64,000 bases of DNA from Desulforamulus putei DSM 12395 (GCF_900129195.1 NZ_FQUY01000002.1:124001-188000); one strand, 5' to 3'; positions 42,047-54,401 are shown, numbered from the stretch's first letter. Program-made: numbers and translations. Notes: a model not told the origin generated them from the sequence alone.

Positions 42047-43156
42047 CTATTTGGAACGTTTGGTGGGTAAGATGCTTTTTTTCTCCCAGTTCACGGAAGC
42101 TCGCACCAGTTCTAAAATATCACCGGCGTATTTTAGTACAGGGAAATTTGTGTTATAGAATAACTGTTTAATAATAGGAGAAGTGGCGGTTGTCACCAAG
42201 CGGTCATAATCTTTATTTTCCATTGTATTGATAATTTCCCGCAAACGAACAGACCTTCTCATTTCCTGGTCCAACTTATCGGCCAGTTTTGTAAAGCACC
42301 GGTTTCCCCTAATGGCCCGGGCCGCCAGGACACCGCTGCGCAGGGAGGATACCGTGCCAAAGCCTAAAAAAGACTCCATAAAACCACCGGCAGCCCCCAC
42401 CAAAAGAATGTTTCCTACCTGGTGCGGGTAAGCGGTACCTGCGACGTGTTCCAGCAAAAAGTTTTCTTCGATGTGATAATCAAGTTTCTCCTTCTTTAAA
42501 AAAGTAACCCAGTGCCTCTCCGTTTCCCCAGGTTTGGCATTGGCGTGGATTAACACCAGGCTGGCCCTGGTGGGGCTAAAGGCGGTTAAATAAGCATAGG
42601 CCCCCAGGGCATAATCGGTATTCACCCACATAATCAGTTCTTCCGGGTCAAACTTACCTTGAACAACAGCCCCCCGAACCATGGTGCTAAAGATATCTTT
42701 CCAAATACCGAGGGTTGCGGCAACCTGCCGGTTGCCGGTGGCCACCACCACATAGTCATATTCCCCGGCCAATGCCGAGTAATCACCCCGGCAGTTATAA
42801 TTGACCCGGCTTTTCAGGCTGTTGACCAACTGGGTCTCCAGGGAACGCGGTCCCTGCCCCCGTTCCAAGAAATAGCCAAAATTGCCCGACCGGACAACCC
42901 TTTTGACCCTGGGAGCATTCATCGTGATTTTCTTCCAGGTGGCCAGGGGATGGATCTCTAAATGATATTCTTTTTTTAACCACTCCAATTGGTCCCGCAC
43001 AGGCCGGTTCATCAGCTGCAGGATGCCTGCCACATGGGGAAAGAGTTCCCCGCAACGGGGGCGCTCTTCAAAAATATCCGGGTATATGCCTAGGCGTTCT
43101 AACTCATGGGCGCAGGCCAGACCCGATACTCCGGCGCCGATGATGGCAACACGCAA
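42047..43156 (-). CDS. FAD-dependent oxidoreductase (geranylgeranyl reductase-like)
   Basis: 369 residues from TTG 43156 (GCGGAGGTG, 6 nt upstream). This puts the dinucleotide motif LRVAIIGAGVSGLACAHELE at the N-terminus, as expected; the in-frame extension upstream is probably not translated. Second FAD motifs are YDYVVVATGN and GNILLVGAAGGFMESFLGFG, as in the geranylgeranyl reductase/halogenase-like flavoprotein group. Substrate unknown. It precedes no obvious partner except the solute-binding-like gene upstream (43250-44344), with which it may be co-transcribed. Confidence 0.78.
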   Translation of the reverse strand: MRVAIIGAGVSGLACAHELERLGIYPDIFEERPRCGELFPHVAGILQLMNRPVRDQLEWLKKEYHLEIHPLATWKKITMNAPRVKRVVRSGNFGYFLERGQGPRSLETQLVNSLKSRVNYNCRGDYSALAGEYDYVVVATGNRQVAATLGIWKDIFSTMVRGAVVQGKFDPEELIMWVNTDYALGAYAYLTAFSPTRASLVLIHANAKPGETERHWVTFLKKEKLDYHIEENFLLEHVAGTAYPHQVGNILLVGAAGGFMESFLGFGTVSSLRSGVLAARAIRGNRCFTKLADKLDQEMRRSVRLREIINTMENKDYDRLVTTATSPIIKQLFYNTNFPVLKYAGDILELVRASVNWEKKSILPTKRSK

Positions 43157-43249
43157 GGGAAGCACCTCCGCCAGGAAACCAGGTTCCCTTATAGTGTACC
43201 CGGCATCTTTTCGATTATTTATTATGCGGTAGAATCCTTTTTCCGCCAA

Positions 43250-44344
43250 CTACTTAAAGTCCAGCGTCTTAATCTTCTCCCACCAGGTCTTTTCCTTTTC
43301 CTTTTCCGGCGGGACATATTCCACCGTCCGGGCGGCCTTCCTGGCAAACTTTGTATAGACCCCGTCTTTATAGTTCACCGGGTTGGTCAATTCGCCGGCT
43401 CTTTTAACATAATTCTGTAAATTTTCATAGTCCTCTTGCGGGATCACCGGACTTTTATCCCAAAGGCCCAACTTTTTGTAACGCTCAATAATTTTGGTCA
43501 AGGTCTGACGGTCCAGGTCGGGGAAATAGGGGGCCACCACTCTGGCCGCTTCCACCGGGGTATGATAATCCAGCCAGAGCATCCCCTTGCACAGGCCGTT
43601 GACCAGCTTCTGGCATTGCCTGCTGTGCCCCTTCAGGTAAGATGCCGGCGCCATAAGGGCCAGGGCAGGCACAGGACCCACGGCTGTCCCCAGGAAGACA
43701 GCGGTTTTGCCAAAACCGTTCTGCTCGATCAAGGTGGCCTGTGGTTCTGACATCTGGACAAAATGTCCTAAACCGGCCTGAAAGGCGCCTTCTTTTAAAT
43801 TCGGCGGCAGGTTTTGAATGATAATGACCTGGTGCTGCAGGATCAATTTGTTTTGTTTGAGGGCTTCTTCCAAAATGATGTTGGACTGGGTATCCGGCGC
43901 ATCCCCCAGGATACTTTTCTTCTTCACCCGGTCCCAGGAAAAGGGCTGGGTTTCCTCACGTCCCAACAGAAAGGAGCCCTCTTTGCGGGCTAACCCTGCA
44001 AAGGCCACCAGGTCCGCCCCGGTTCCCAGCGGACGGGTGAATAATGCCTGGCTGAGGTTACCCAACAACACATCTGCCTGATCGTTCAGCTTCAACTCTT
44101 CCTGCGCCGCCTCCTTCAGCACAGAGGATTCCACCCGGAGATCTTGCTCCCGGTAAAAACCTTGGGCCAGGGCGATATAATGCGGCAGCGCCAGCAAGGA
44201 ACGCTCTGTTTCTGCGACCTTCACGATGTCCGGTTTTGCCGGCTCTTTACTGTACAGGAGATAGGTCCTGACCCCGTGTGTTCCTAAACCCGCTGCAATG
44301 GCTGCCAGCAGCACAAGCAAAAACCATTTCCAAGGCCTTCTCAA
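43250..44344 (-). CDS. ABC-type substrate-binding protein, NitT/TauT-like
   Basis: 364 residues from TTG 44344 (AAAGGGG upstream). An uncleaved-looking N-terminal anchor (WFLLVLLAAIAAGLG) precedes a periplasmic-binding fold of the SsuA/NrtA/ThiY type (LPHYIALAQGFYREQDLRVE, ADVLLGNLSQALF, PVPALALMAPASYL, YFPDLDRQTLTKIIERY). Such proteins bind nitrate, sulfonates or pyrimidine precursors. No permease or ATPase gene is adjacent, so it may be an orphan. Lies 93 bp upstream of the flavoprotein gene on the same strand. Confidence 0.75.
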   Translation of the reverse strand: MRRPWKWFLLVLLAAIAAGLGTHGVRTYLLYSKEPAKPDIVKVAETERSLLALPHYIALAQGFYREQDLRVESSVLKEAAQEELKLNDQADVLLGNLSQALFTRPLGTGADLVAFAGLARKEGSFLLGREETQPFSWDRVKKKSILGDAPDTQSNIILEEALKQNKLILQHQVIIIQNLPPNLKEGAFQAGLGHFVQMSEPQATLIEQNGFGKTAVFLGTAVGPVPALALMAPASYLKGHSRQCQKLVNGLCKGMLWLDYHTPVEAARVVAPYFPDLDRQTLTKIIERYKKLGLWDKSPVIPQEDYENLQNYVKRAGELTNPVNYKDGVYTKFARKAARTVEYVPPEKEKEKTWWEKIKTLDFK

Positions 44345-44497
44345 GAAAGATCAACCCCTTTCAACCCAAGCAATCCAATCCACTACTATGTTTATTTAAG
44401 TGATTCAATTTAATAACCATATTTTGGTTTGATGGGCATAATTTTGGGAAGCGGGCATACATATGTAAGAGAATTTTTTTAAGGGGGTCCGGAAAAG

Positions 44498-44953
44498 ATG
44501 GGCAGATTAACCTTTGTGCAGTGGCATAAGCATGGTGTAAAAGGGGACAGGCCCTTTAAAAGGGGGGCAGTGGGGACAGGCCTGGTACAGGCCTTTAGTG
44601 TCACCCTGTCGGTATTTTTAATGATGGGGTTTGTGGTGGTGGTCACCAACCAACCGGTCTATCATTTTTCCCCGGCTGTCTTGCTCACCATTCTGGTTTC
44701 CGCAGCCGTCGGGGGAATGGGAGCCGGGGCTGCGGCAGGTATCCGGGGCTGGCAGCACGGGGGCATGACCGGGTTGATTTACGGCATGCTCTTTGTGGCG
44801 GCAGGGGCTCTGACGGGGTTACCGGTTTTGGACCCGGTATTAATAAACCTGGCCATGGCCGTGCTGGGAGCGGTAGGCGGTGTTATCGGGGTCAACCTGC
44901 CTGCTGTAAGAAAGCGTGCTGTCCGCAGAAGATACCTGAGCTCTCGCAAGTAG
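44498..44953 (+). CDS. TIGR04086-type small membrane protein
   Basis: 151 residues. Four hydrophobic spans (GLVQAFSVTLSVFLMMGFVVVV, LLTILVSAAVGGMGAGAAAG, GLIYGMLFVAAGALTGLPVL, LAMAVLGAVGGVIGVNL) in the Gly/Ala-rich layout of the TIGR04086/YrzE-like family. Function unknown. AAGGGGGTCC precedes ATG 44498. Basic tails suggest cytoplasmic ends. Confidence 0.75.
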   Translation: MGRLTFVQWHKHGVKGDRPFKRGAVGTGLVQAFSVTLSVFLMMGFVVVVTNQPVYHFSPAVLLTILVSAAVGGMGAGAAAGIRGWQHGGMTGLIYGMLFVAAGALTGLPVLDPVLINLAMAVLGAVGGVIGVNLPAVRKRAVRRRYLSSRK

Positions 44954-44989
44954 GTTTGGTTGACACAGACTCTGAAAATTATTAAACTA

Positions 44990-45250
44990 TTGGGTAGGCA
45001 AAGTCGAAGAAGGGGAGTTCCGGGACCCTTTGGTCGCAGAGAGGAAGGCCCGTGGCTGCAAGGCCTTCTGTCCAAAACCCCAGGATGTCGCCCCGGAGAC
45101 GCCAGGCTGAACCACCAGTAGGCCTGGACGGGCAGGCCCGTTACAGCCCTGTGAGTTGCCACCCGATCAATGTTTTGCTTTGTTGTGGGTGGAAACAAGG
45201 TGGTACCGCGGAAAGCAGCTTCCGTCCTTGATTTGGACGGGAGCTTTTTT
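44990..45250 (+). promoter_or_regulatory. T-box riboswitch of valS
   Basis: The conserved T-box AACAAGGTGGTACCGCGG is at 45195-45211, followed by the terminator CCGTCC / GGACGG plus GAGCTTTTTT (to 45250). The sequence from about 44990 has the expected long stem I region. Uncharged tRNA-Val would pair its acceptor end with the T-box bulge and its anticodon with a specifier codon, opening the terminator. I did not fix the specifier codon. Confidence 0.9.
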
Positions 45251-45412
45251 AATGCTATTGGCCGTTAGTATTGGCCATTGGCTTTTGGTTATTGGCTTTA
45301 AGCATAGTATTAAGGAGTGTTTTTTATTCTGAATACTACCTTTTGTCAAAAGCCAATGGCTAAAGGCCAAAAGCCAACAGCCAATAGCCAACAACCAACC
45401 GCCAAAAAGGAG
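45251..45412. repeat. Intergenic palindromic repeat, copy R2
   Basis: GCTATTGGCCGTTAGTATTGG and ATTGGCTTTTGG at the left, with CAAAAGCCAATGGCTAAAGG and AGCCAACAGCCAATAGCC at the right. Degenerate tandem AGCCAAT units in inverted orientation. It sits between the T-box terminator and valS, so it is part of the valS mRNA leader. Confidence 0.6.
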
Positions 45413-45424
45413 TAGTGATTCTAC

Positions 45425-48064
45425 GTGACCGAGAACAACATTCCAACCGTGTACAATCCCAGGGAGGTGGAAGGCAAGTGGTACCGTCACTGGGAAAACA
45501 ACAAGTATTTTCACGCGGAAGTAGAGAAGGATAAGACTCCCTTCTGCATTGTGATGCCGCCGCCGAACGTCACCGGACAACTGCACATGGGCCATGCCCT
45601 GGACAATACACTGCAGGACATCTTGACCCGCTGGCGCCGCATGCAGGGCTACAACACCCTGTGGGTTCCGGGCACCGACCACGCGGGTATCGCCACCCAG
45701 GCCAAAGTGGAAGAACAACTGGCCAAAGAGGGCCTGTCAAAATATGACCTGGGCCGAGAAAAATTCCTGGAGCGGGTTTGGAACTGGAAGGAACAGTATG
45801 GCAACCGCATTACCACCCAGCTGCGCCGCCTAGGCGCCTCCTGCGACTGGGACCGGGAGCGCTTTACCATGGATGAAGGATGCTCCAAGGCGGTGCTGGA
45901 AGTGTTTGTTCGCCTGTACGAGCAGGGGCTGATTTACCGGGATTACTATATTACCAACTGGTGCCCCCATTGCCAGACCACCATCTCCGACATTGAAGTG
46001 GAGCACTTGGACAGGCCCGGCCAGCTTTATTACATTAAATACCCCGCCAAGGACAATCCCGAAGAATATATCGTGATTGCCACCACCCGCCCGGAAACCA
46101 TGCTGGGAGACGTGGCTGTCGCTGTCAACCCCGAGGATGACCGCTACCTGCACCTGGTGGGCAAAACCCTGATCCTGCCGATTGTGGGACGGGAACTGCC
46201 GGTGATCGCCGATGCCTACTGCGACCCCACCTTCGGCACCGGCGCTGTGAAGATGACGCCGGCCCACGACCCCAACGACTTTGAAATCGGCCGCCGGCAC
46301 GGGTTGCCCGAGGTGGTGGTCATTGACAAATACGGCAAAATGAATGAAAATGCCGGTAAATACCAGGGCATGGACCGCTGGGAATGCCGCAAGCAAATTG
46401 TCCGTGATCTGGAAGCCATGGGCGCCCTGGTGAAAGTGGAAGACATCAGCCACGCTGTGGGCCACTGCTACCGTTGCAGCACTGCCATTGAACCCATGCT
46501 GTCCAAACAGTGGTTCGTAAAAATGAAACCCCTGGCCGAGCCGGCCATTGAGGCTGTTAAAGACGGACGTATTACCTTTATTCCGGAACGCTTCACCAAG
46601 ATTTATTTGAATTGGATGGAGAACATCCGTGACTGGTGTATTTCCCGCCAGCTCTGGTGGGGGCACCGCATACCCGTTTACTACTGCCAGGATTGTGATG
46701 AAACAGTGGCCTCCATTACCCCGGTAACCGGTTGCAGCAAATGCGGCGGTAAGATGGAGCAGGACCCCGATGTGCTGGACACCTGGTTCTCCTCTGCCCT
46801 GTGGCCCTTTTCCACCCTGGGCTGGCCTGACAAGACGCCCGAGCTGGAACATTTTTACCCCACTTCGGTGCTGGTCACCGGGCGCGACATTATTTTCTTC
46901 TGGGTGGCCCGCATGATTTTCTCCGGGCTCCGCTTCATGGATCAGGAACCCTTTAAGGAAGTCTTTATCCACGGACTGGTGTTGGACTCCCTGGGACGCA
47001 AGATGAGCAAGTCCCTGGGCAATGGGGTGGACCCCCTGGATGTTATTGAAAGCCACGGCGCCGATTCCCTGCGGTTTATGCTGATCACCGGCAACACCCC
47101 CGGCAACGACCTGCGCTTCCATTTCGAACGGCTGGACGGCGCCCGTAATTTTGCCAACAAGTTATGGAACGCTTCCCGCTTTGTTATGATGAACCTGGGG
47201 GATTACGACCCTGCCGCCCAAGGCGGCCCCTATACCCTGGCGGACCGCTGGATTTTAAGCCGCCTGCAGAGCGCTGTTTCCCAGGTAACCGACTACCTGG
47301 AGCGTTACGAACTGGGTGAAGCAGCCCGTGTGCTGTACGAGTTCATTTGGAGCGAGTTCTGCGACTGGTACATTGAACTGGCGAAACCCCGTCTGTTTGG
47401 CAAAACCACACCGGAGGACCGGGTCACCGCCCAGCAGGTACTGGTGCAGGTATTAAGGGAGACCCTGGAACTGCTCCATCCCTTCATGCCCTTCATCACC
47501 GAGGAAATCTGGCAGAAACTGCCCCACCGGGGGGAAAGCATCATGCTGGCCCAATGGCCTACCCCGGATGAAAGCCTGCAGGATGAAACCGCCGAGGCGG
47601 CAATGGCCGTGCTGATTGAAGTAATCACCGCCATTCGCCGCATCCGGGGCGAGATGAACGTGCCTCCCGGCAAAAGGGCCGAGGCCGTGCTGGTATCCGG
47701 TGATGCAGGATGCCGCGGCATTCTGGAAAGAAACACCGCCTATATCCAGGGGCTGGCCAATGCCGAAGTGAAGGTGCTGGCTGAACTGCAGCAAAAACCG
47801 GACCAGTCCGCCAGTGCCGTAACCCGTGGCGTTGAGATCTTCGTACCCCTCAAGGGGCTCATTGACCTGGACAAAGAAATGGCCCGCTTAAACAAAGAAC
47901 TGAAAGCTGTCCAAGCCGACCTTGCCCGGGTGCAAGGCAAACTGAACAACCAGGGCTTCCTGGCCAAAGCCCCGGCGGACGTCATTGAAAAGGAAAGGGC
48001 CAAGGAGCAGGAGCTCACCATGAAAGCCAATGCTTTGCAAGACCGCCTGGCGATGTTAAGTTAG
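45425..48064 (+). CDS. valS: Valyl-tRNA synthetase
   Basis: 879 residues from GTG 45425. Class I synthetase with HIGH-type HMGH ([17 protein letters not shown]) and KMSKS ([14 protein letters not shown]), an editing domain ([11 protein letters not shown]), an anticodon-binding region, and the C-terminal coiled coil typical of ValRS ([20 protein letters not shown]). It charges tRNA-Val. Control by the upstream T-box. Confidence 0.97.
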   Translation: MTENNIPTVYNPREVEGKWYRHWENNKYFHAEVEKDKTPFCIVMPPPNVTGQLHMGHALDNTLQDILTRWRRMQGYNTLWVPGTDHAGIATQAKVEEQLAKEGLSKYDLGREKFLERVWNWKEQYGNRITTQLRRLGASCDWDRERFTMDEGCSKAVLEVFVRLYEQGLIYRDYYITNWCPHCQTTISDIEVEHLDRPGQLYYIKYPAKDNPEEYIVIATTRPETMLGDVAVAVNPEDDRYLHLVGKTLILPIVGRELPVIADAYCDPTFGTGAVKMTPAHDPNDFEIGRRHGLPEVVVIDKYGKMNENAGKYQGMDRWECRKQIVRDLEAMGALVKVEDISHAVGHCYRCSTAIEPMLSKQWFVKMKPLAEPAIEAVKDGRITFIPERFTKIYLNWMENIRDWCISRQLWWGHRIPVYYCQDCDETVASITPVTGCSKCGGKMEQDPDVLDTWFSSALWPFSTLGWPDKTPELEHFYPTSVLVTGRDIIFFWVARMIFSGLRFMDQEPFKEVFIHGLVLDSLGRKMSKSLGNGVDPLDVIESHGADSLRFMLITGNTPGNDLRFHFERLDGARNFANKLWNASRFVMMNLGDYDPAAQGGPYTLADRWILSRLQSAVSQVTDYLERYELGEAARVLYEFIWSEFCDWYIELAKPRLFGKTTPEDRVTAQQVLVQVLRETLELLHPFMPFITEEIWQKLPHRGESIMLAQWPTPDESLQDETAEAAMAVLIEVITAIRRIRGEMNVPPGKRAEAVLVSGDAGCRGILERNTAYIQGLANAEVKVLAELQQKPDQSASAVTRGVEIFVPLKGLIDLDKEMARLNKELKAVQADLARVQGKLNNQGFLAKAPADVIEKERAKEQELTMKANALQDRLAMLS

Positions 48065-48112
48065 ACTTATGGGCTAACCCAAAAGAACAGCCTATAAGCC
48101 CAGTAGGGAGAG

Positions 48113-48352
48113 GTGATTAAGATACCACTTCAATTTGAGGAAATCCTGTCCCCCTTGCCCAAGGGTGGATTGGAAGGCGAGATCAAGGTGCGGATTCGGG
48201 TACAGGTGCATGAAGACCATGAGGACGGTGGTTTCTATGCCGTAACCCCGGATGTGCCGGGCTGTGCTTCCCGGGGGGCAACCATGGAAGAGGCCGTGGA
48301 GAATTTTAAGGAAGCCATTAAGTTTTTCCTGATCGAGAATGACGGACACTAA
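48113..48352 (+). CDS. HicB-like antitoxin-fold protein without a HicA partner
   Basis: 79 residues from GTG 48113 (GGGAG nearby, close spacing). The partial RNase-H-like HicB fold is visible in GGFYAVTPDVPGCASRGATMEEAVENFKEAI. HicB proteins neutralise the HicA mRNA interferase, but no HicA-sized gene with GS-H motif lies on either side and there is no C-terminal DNA-binding domain. It may be a solitary HicB-like protein with another role. Confidence 0.8.
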   Translation: MIKIPLQFEEILSPLPKGGLEGEIKVRIRVQVHEDHEDGGFYAVTPDVPGCASRGATMEEAVENFKEAIKFFLIENDGH

Positions 48353-48445
48353 CTCTTTAGAGCGGCGTACCCAAAAGGAAAGGGACACTGTATTCATAAA
48401 TAGAAATAGACAACCAACCAGAACAAAGGAAAGGACCCACCCCCA

Positions 48446-49750
48446 TTGACCTACGACGAAGCAATCACCTACCTTAAAGGCCTGACCAAATTCGGTATGA
48501 ACCTGGGCTTAGGCCGTATCCAGGAACTGCTGCGGCGGCTGGGCAATCCCCACCGGCGCCTGAACATCATCCATGTCGGCGGCACCAACGGCAAAGGCTC
48601 CACCACCGCCATGATTGCCGGCATCCTAAGGGCGGCAGGCTACAAGACCGGCATGTTCACCTCCCCGCACCTGCACAGCTACACCGAGCGGTTCCTCATC
48701 AACGGCCGGCCAATTGCTGAAGCCAAATTGGCTCAACTCCTCACAGAGATCCGCCCGCACATGGACAACATGGTGGCCGAAGGGTTCGAACATCCCACCG
48801 AATTTGAAGTCAGCACCGCCCTGGCCCTCCTTTATTTTGCCATGGAAGAAACAGACTACGTAGCCCTGGAAGTGGGGCTGGGGGGAGCCATCGATTCAAC
48901 CAACGTGGTAACCCCGCTGGTTTCGGTCATCACCAATGTAACCCTGGATCACATGGACCACCTGGGCAGCACCGTTGAGGAAATTGCCCGGGTGAAGTCC
49001 GGCATCATCAAAAAGGGTGTCCCGGTGGTCACCGCTGCCGAAGGGGTTGCCCTGGAAGTGATTTGGCAGGCGGCAAAAGCCAATCAAAGCAGACTGATCC
49101 TGGTGGGCAAGGACGTAACCTGGTCCTCTGTTCAACCGCGGGACAACAACGGCGGATACCAACAATTTAAAATAAAAGGATTGCACAACCACTACCACAT
49201 TCAGCTTCCCCTGCTTGGGTCGCACCAGCGAATCAATGCCGCCACCGCGGTGGCAGCAGTGGAAATGCTTTTTTCCAATGGCGGGCACCCGGTCCCTGCC
49301 GCTGCCGTGGTTGAAGGATTGCAAAGGGTTCATTGGCCCGGACGGCTGGAGGTTGTAAGAAAAAATCCCACGGTGCTATTGGACGGCGCCCATAACCATG
49401 CCGGAGCCCGGGCATTGAGGCAGGCTTTGCTGGAATACTTTCCCGATCGTCAATTGATCTTTGTCCTGGGTATGCTGGCAGACAAAGAAAGGTCCAAGGT
49501 GGTGGCGGAATTGGCCCCGCTGGCCAAAGCGGTGGTCGTGACCCGCTCCAATCACCCCAGGGCCGGGGATTGGACCAAACTGGCGGATTATGTAAAAAAA
49601 TACCTTGAGGATGTAATGATCATAGAAGATGTGCGGCAAGCAGTAAAAACGGTTCTGGATAAAGCCCGTCAGGATGACATTCTTTGTATCACCGGTTCTT
49701 TATACATGGTGGCGGAAGCCCGCTCAGTTTTGGGACTTTCTTCTGTATGA
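48446..49750 (+). CDS. folC: Folylpolyglutamate synthase / dihydrofolate synthase
   Basis: 434 residues from TTG 48446. P-loop VGGTNGKGSTTAMI, SPHLHSYTERF (the FolC signature), EVGLGGAIDSTN and DGAHNHAGARALR. It adds glutamates to folates and in many bacteria also makes dihydrofolate. Full length. Follows valS and the HicB-like gene as in many Firmicutes. Confidence 0.95.
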   Translation: MTYDEAITYLKGLTKFGMNLGLGRIQELLRRLGNPHRRLNIIHVGGTNGKGSTTAMIAGILRAAGYKTGMFTSPHLHSYTERFLINGRPIAEAKLAQLLTEIRPHMDNMVAEGFEHPTEFEVSTALALLYFAMEETDYVALEVGLGGAIDSTNVVTPLVSVITNVTLDHMDHLGSTVEEIARVKSGIIKKGVPVVTAAEGVALEVIWQAAKANQSRLILVGKDVTWSSVQPRDNNGGYQQFKIKGLHNHYHIQLPLLGSHQRINAATAVAAVEMLFSNGGHPVPAAAVVEGLQRVHWPGRLEVVRKNPTVLLDGAHNHAGARALRQALLEYFPDRQLIFVLGMLADKERSKVVAELAPLAKAVVVTRSNHPRAGDWTKLADYVKKYLEDVMIIEDVRQAVKTVLDKARQDDILCITGSLYMVAEARSVLGLSSV

Positions 49751-49788
49751 TCACTTCGGACAGGTAAACCGGAGTGATTATTTGTTTT
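49751..49788 (+). terminator. Terminator of folC
   Basis: TCACTTCGG / CCGGAGTGA with one T-G pair, then TTATTTGTTTT, directly after the stop. Confidence 0.8.
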
Positions 49789-50025
49789 AAACCGGCAGGC
49801 AAAAGGATGTATAAAGTCAAAATCTCTATCAAAATAAAATATGTGAAAAAACAATCAGGCACAAGTCAATATGAAAATTATCTTAAGTAAAAAATACTAC
49901 AAAAGTGTTATAATATATGCAATAATGTCGAAAACTGTCTTGAAAAGCAACACATATTTGTCATATAAGCGACAAAGTTTGAACTTTGCATAAAAAAGTA
50001 ATGTCATAAGATTCACAAATGCCCT

Positions 50026-50053
50026 TTGCAACCTGAACTTTTGCTACTATAAT
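50026..50053 (+). promoter_or_regulatory. Promoter of rex
   Basis: TTGCAA, 16 bp, TATAAT, about 80 bp upstream of rex. The 240 bp before it are AT-rich with another TATAAT near 49907 and no gene. An ATTCACAAAT half-site at 50011-50020 resembles half of a Rex box. Confidence 0.55.
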
Positions 50054-50131
50054 ATAAAATATAAATTAATTAAAAAATTAACAGGGATGAAAAAATACAA
50101 TAATATCTTCGGATAAAAGGGAGGGGATCTG

Positions 50132-50764
50132 GTGAAAGCGCTAAAGATTCCGGAAGCAACCATAACTAGGTTATCGATATACTCCAGGTTTTTAAAAAGA
50201 TTAGACAAAAAAGGGATTACCACAGTATCTTCCGGTGACATCGCCGAGGGTGTCGGCGTAAGTCCGGCCCAGGTTCGTAAAGACCTGGCCTATTTTGGCG
50301 AGTTCGGAACCCGGGGTGTGGGCTATAACGTTAAGGACTTAATCCGCTACACCGTAAAAATTCTGGGTTTATCCGAGCCGTGGAACCTGGTCATGGTGGG
50401 GGCTGGTAACCTCGGCTCCGCCCTGGTAACGTACAGGGAATTTAAAGACAGGGGTTTTACCATTGTGGGGGTCTTTGATAATGACCTGACCAAGATCGGC
50501 AAGCGTATCGCTGATTTGGAGGTGCTTCCCCTGGAAGACCTGCCAAGGGTGGTAAAAGAGAATAATGTTCGTATCGGAATTATTGCCGTTCCGGCCAAAG
50601 CAGCCCAGGAAATTGCCGACATTATGGTGAAGGCCGGCTTGGAGGCAATCCTGAACTTTGCACCGATATCTCTCAACGTACCCGACCATGTAGAAGTTCG
50701 GAATGTTGACCTCTCGGTTAAGCTGGAAATTTTAACCTTTAACCTGGCGCTGAGAGAAAAGTAA
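50132..50764 (+). CDS. rex: Redox-sensing transcriptional repressor Rex
   Basis: 210 residues from GTG 50132 (GGGAGGGG upstream). N-terminal winged helix ([39 protein letters not shown]), then a Rossmann domain ([15 protein letters not shown]) and the domain-swapped C-terminal helix ([14 protein letters not shown]). Rex senses the NADH/NAD+ ratio and represses fermentation and respiration genes when NADH is low. Confidence 0.97.
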   Translation: MKALKIPEATITRLSIYSRFLKRLDKKGITTVSSGDIAEGVGVSPAQVRKDLAYFGEFGTRGVGYNVKDLIRYTVKILGLSEPWNLVMVGAGNLGSALVTYREFKDRGFTIVGVFDNDLTKIGKRIADLEVLPLEDLPRVVKENNVRIGIIAVPAKAAQEIADIMVKAGLEAILNFAPISLNVPDHVEVRNVDLSVKLEILTFNLALREK

Positions 50765-50925
50765 AAGGATTTTATAATTGGTGGGCTTTGCCCACCTTCA
50801 ACATTTTAACGGATATTTCTCCGTTTACCGGGGACAACTAAAGTATCTGTAATTGCTTGTCAGATAAAAGGGTGGATGATAAACTTATAAGAAGTAATTC
50901 CAATCCTTTCCTGACAGGTGAAAGC

Positions 50926-51183
50926 ATGGGTAAGACTTTTAGAACGGGCAAAGGTCCGGTTACTTTAATCATCTTGCTTCTTGCGGGCGGTGTAATCGGC
51001 AGTGCGCTGGGACAGGCAATGGCGCACTACTTGCCTGTTTTAAAAAATTTTACAACCATAGGATTAAACAATACCACCTTTAACTTGCATTTTCTGCAGG
51101 TATCTTTCGGCATTACAATGTCCCTGGGGCCTGTTACCGGGCTGGGAATGATATTAGGATTTTTAGCCTATCGGAAGTTATAG
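50926..51183 (+). CDS. DUF4321 membrane protein
   Basis: 85 residues from ATG 50926 (AGGTGA upstream). Two membrane spans (GPVTLIILLLAGGVIGSALG and FGITMSLGPVTGLGMILGFLAY) with a short external loop. This is the DUF4321 layout seen next to maf in Firmicutes. Function unknown. Directly precedes maf. Confidence 0.8.
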   Translation: MGKTFRTGKGPVTLIILLLAGGVIGSALGQAMAHYLPVLKNFTTIGLNNTTFNLHFLQVSFGITMSLGPVTGLGMILGFLAYRKL

Positions 51184-51215
51184 ATGATTGATTGGATTCA
51201 TAGGGGGTTAACCTT

Positions 51216-51787
51216 GTGCGGCCCATCATTCTTGCATCTGCATCTCCCCGGCGCCAGGAGCTTCTTGCCAACCTGGGGCTGGAATTTGAGGTAAGGGTCA
51301 GTGAAGTGGACGAGACACTGGCTGAAAATATGCCTGCAGCCCAGCTAGTAGAAAAATTGGCGGAACGAAAGGCTTCGGCGGTGGCTGCCCAATGCACCAG
51401 GGGATTGGTTATCGGCGCCGATACCATTGTGGTTCTGGGGGACAAACCCCTGGGAAAACCGGCGAACCGCGAGGAAGCCGTGCAGATGTTGAAAAGCTTA
51501 CAGGGTAGAAGCCACGAGGTATATACGGGTTTGGCGGTCATAGATGCCACCACCGGCCAATCGGTGGTGACCCACCAGGTTACCGCTGTGCGGTTCAAAC
51601 CATTGACGTTAGAACAAATTGAGCGTTATGTGGACACCGGCGAGCCGATGGATAAAGCCGGCGCGTACGCCGTGCAGGGGAAGGCCGCGGTTTTTATTGA
51701 AGGCATCCGGGGCTGTTATTTTAATGTGGTTGGCTTGCCTGTTGCTAAACTGGCAGATATTTTAAAAATGTTTGGAGTCGAAATTGT

Positions 51788-51791
<4 letters not shown>
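51216..51791 (+). CDS. maf: Maf-like nucleotide pyrophosphatase
   Basis: 191 residues from GTG 51216. Maf motifs: ILASASPRRQELL, VIGADTIVVL and the YVDTGEPMDKAGAYAVQG stretch. Maf proteins hydrolyse non-canonical or modified nucleoside triphosphates and are linked to septum control. Overlaps radC by 4 nt. Confidence 0.95.
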
Positions 51792-53526
<1,735 letters not shown>

Positions 53527-53540
53527 GGGTGTGAGAAGGT

Positions 53541-54401
53541 TTGCCCCGGTTTGTATCGTATAAGAATTTTTTTCTGCTGTCTGTTCTGGTGGGGATCACC
53601 CTGCTGGTGATGCGTTTTACCCACCTGGAGCGTCCCCAGCTTACACCGATGGAAGCAGCCATCAAAGACAGCCTGGCCCCGGTCCAGGGAGCGCTGGTAA
53701 GAATTGCTGAGACCTTTCGCAATGGGACAGAATTCATTTCTTCCCTGGGCAGGCTGTCTGAAGAAAATAAAGCATTGAAGGAACAAGTGTCTCTTTTAAA
53801 GGGGCAGCTCTATTTGCAGGAAGAGTTAAAGCAAGAAAACAAACGTCTCAAGGAACTTCTGCAATACCAGGACCGGTACAAGCAAAATTTCAGCGTCAGG
53901 ACCGCAGCAGTCATTGGTCGCGACCCCGGAAACTGGTTTGGTATTGTCACCTTGAACAAGGGGAGTAAGGATGGTATAGTAAAAAATATGCCGGTGGTAA
54001 CACCTTCGGGCCTGGTGGGTAAGATTGTGGCGGTATCCCAAAATACCTCCCAACTGATGTTAATTTCCGACCCCCGCAGCGGGGTGGGGGCAATGGTTCA
54101 GGAAACCCGTGTTCCCGGGGTGCTGGAGGGGACAACCGCCGGTACCGGAGAGACCAGACTGATCCACGTGCCCAAGGATACCCAGTTGTTTGATGGTCAA
54201 ACCATTATTACCTCAGGCATTGGCGGCACCTTTCCCAAGGGGATCCCCATTGGCAAAATTACCGGTGTTTCCAATGAGCCAACGGGGTTGTTTAAGACCG
54301 CCACCGTGGTGCCCTTTGCGGACCTCCACCGTCTGGAGGAAGTGCTGGTGATTACGACCATCTATAACCCGGATATTCTTCCTCCCACGGAGGGTAATTA
54401 A
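53541..54401 (+). CDS. mreC: Rod-shape-determining protein MreC
   Basis: 286 residues from TTG 53541. An N-terminal membrane anchor (NFFLLSVLVGITLLVMRFT), a coiled coil (RLSEENKALKEQVSLLKGQL) and a C-terminal double beta-barrel with VIGRDPGNWFGIVTLNKG and ISDPRSGVGAMVQET. It scaffolds the elongation machinery outside the membrane. Ends sharing a base with mreD. Confidence 0.95.
   Translation: MPRFVSYKNFFLLSVLVGITLLVMRFTHLERPQLTPMEAAIKDSLAPVQGALVRIAETFRNGTEFISSLGRLSEENKALKEQVSLLKGQLYLQEELKQENKRLKELLQYQDRYKQNFSVRTAAVIGRDPGNWFGIVTLNKGSKDGIVKNMPVVTPSGLVGKIVAVSQNTSQLMLISDPRSGVGAMVQETRVPGVLEGTTAGTGETRLIHVPKDTQLFDGQTIITSGIGGTFPKGIPIGKITGVSNEPTGLFKTATVVPFADLHRLEEVLVITTIYNPDILPPTEGN

Noticed and set aside
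45830-47122. 430-codon minus-strand open frame opposite valS
   Set aside because: It lies fully antisense to the conserved valS frame and shows no domain or ribosome site.
50005-50025. Rex autoregulatory box before rex
   Set aside because: Only one half-site (TTCACAAAT) is present; a full TTGTGA-N6-TCACAA palindrome is not seen.
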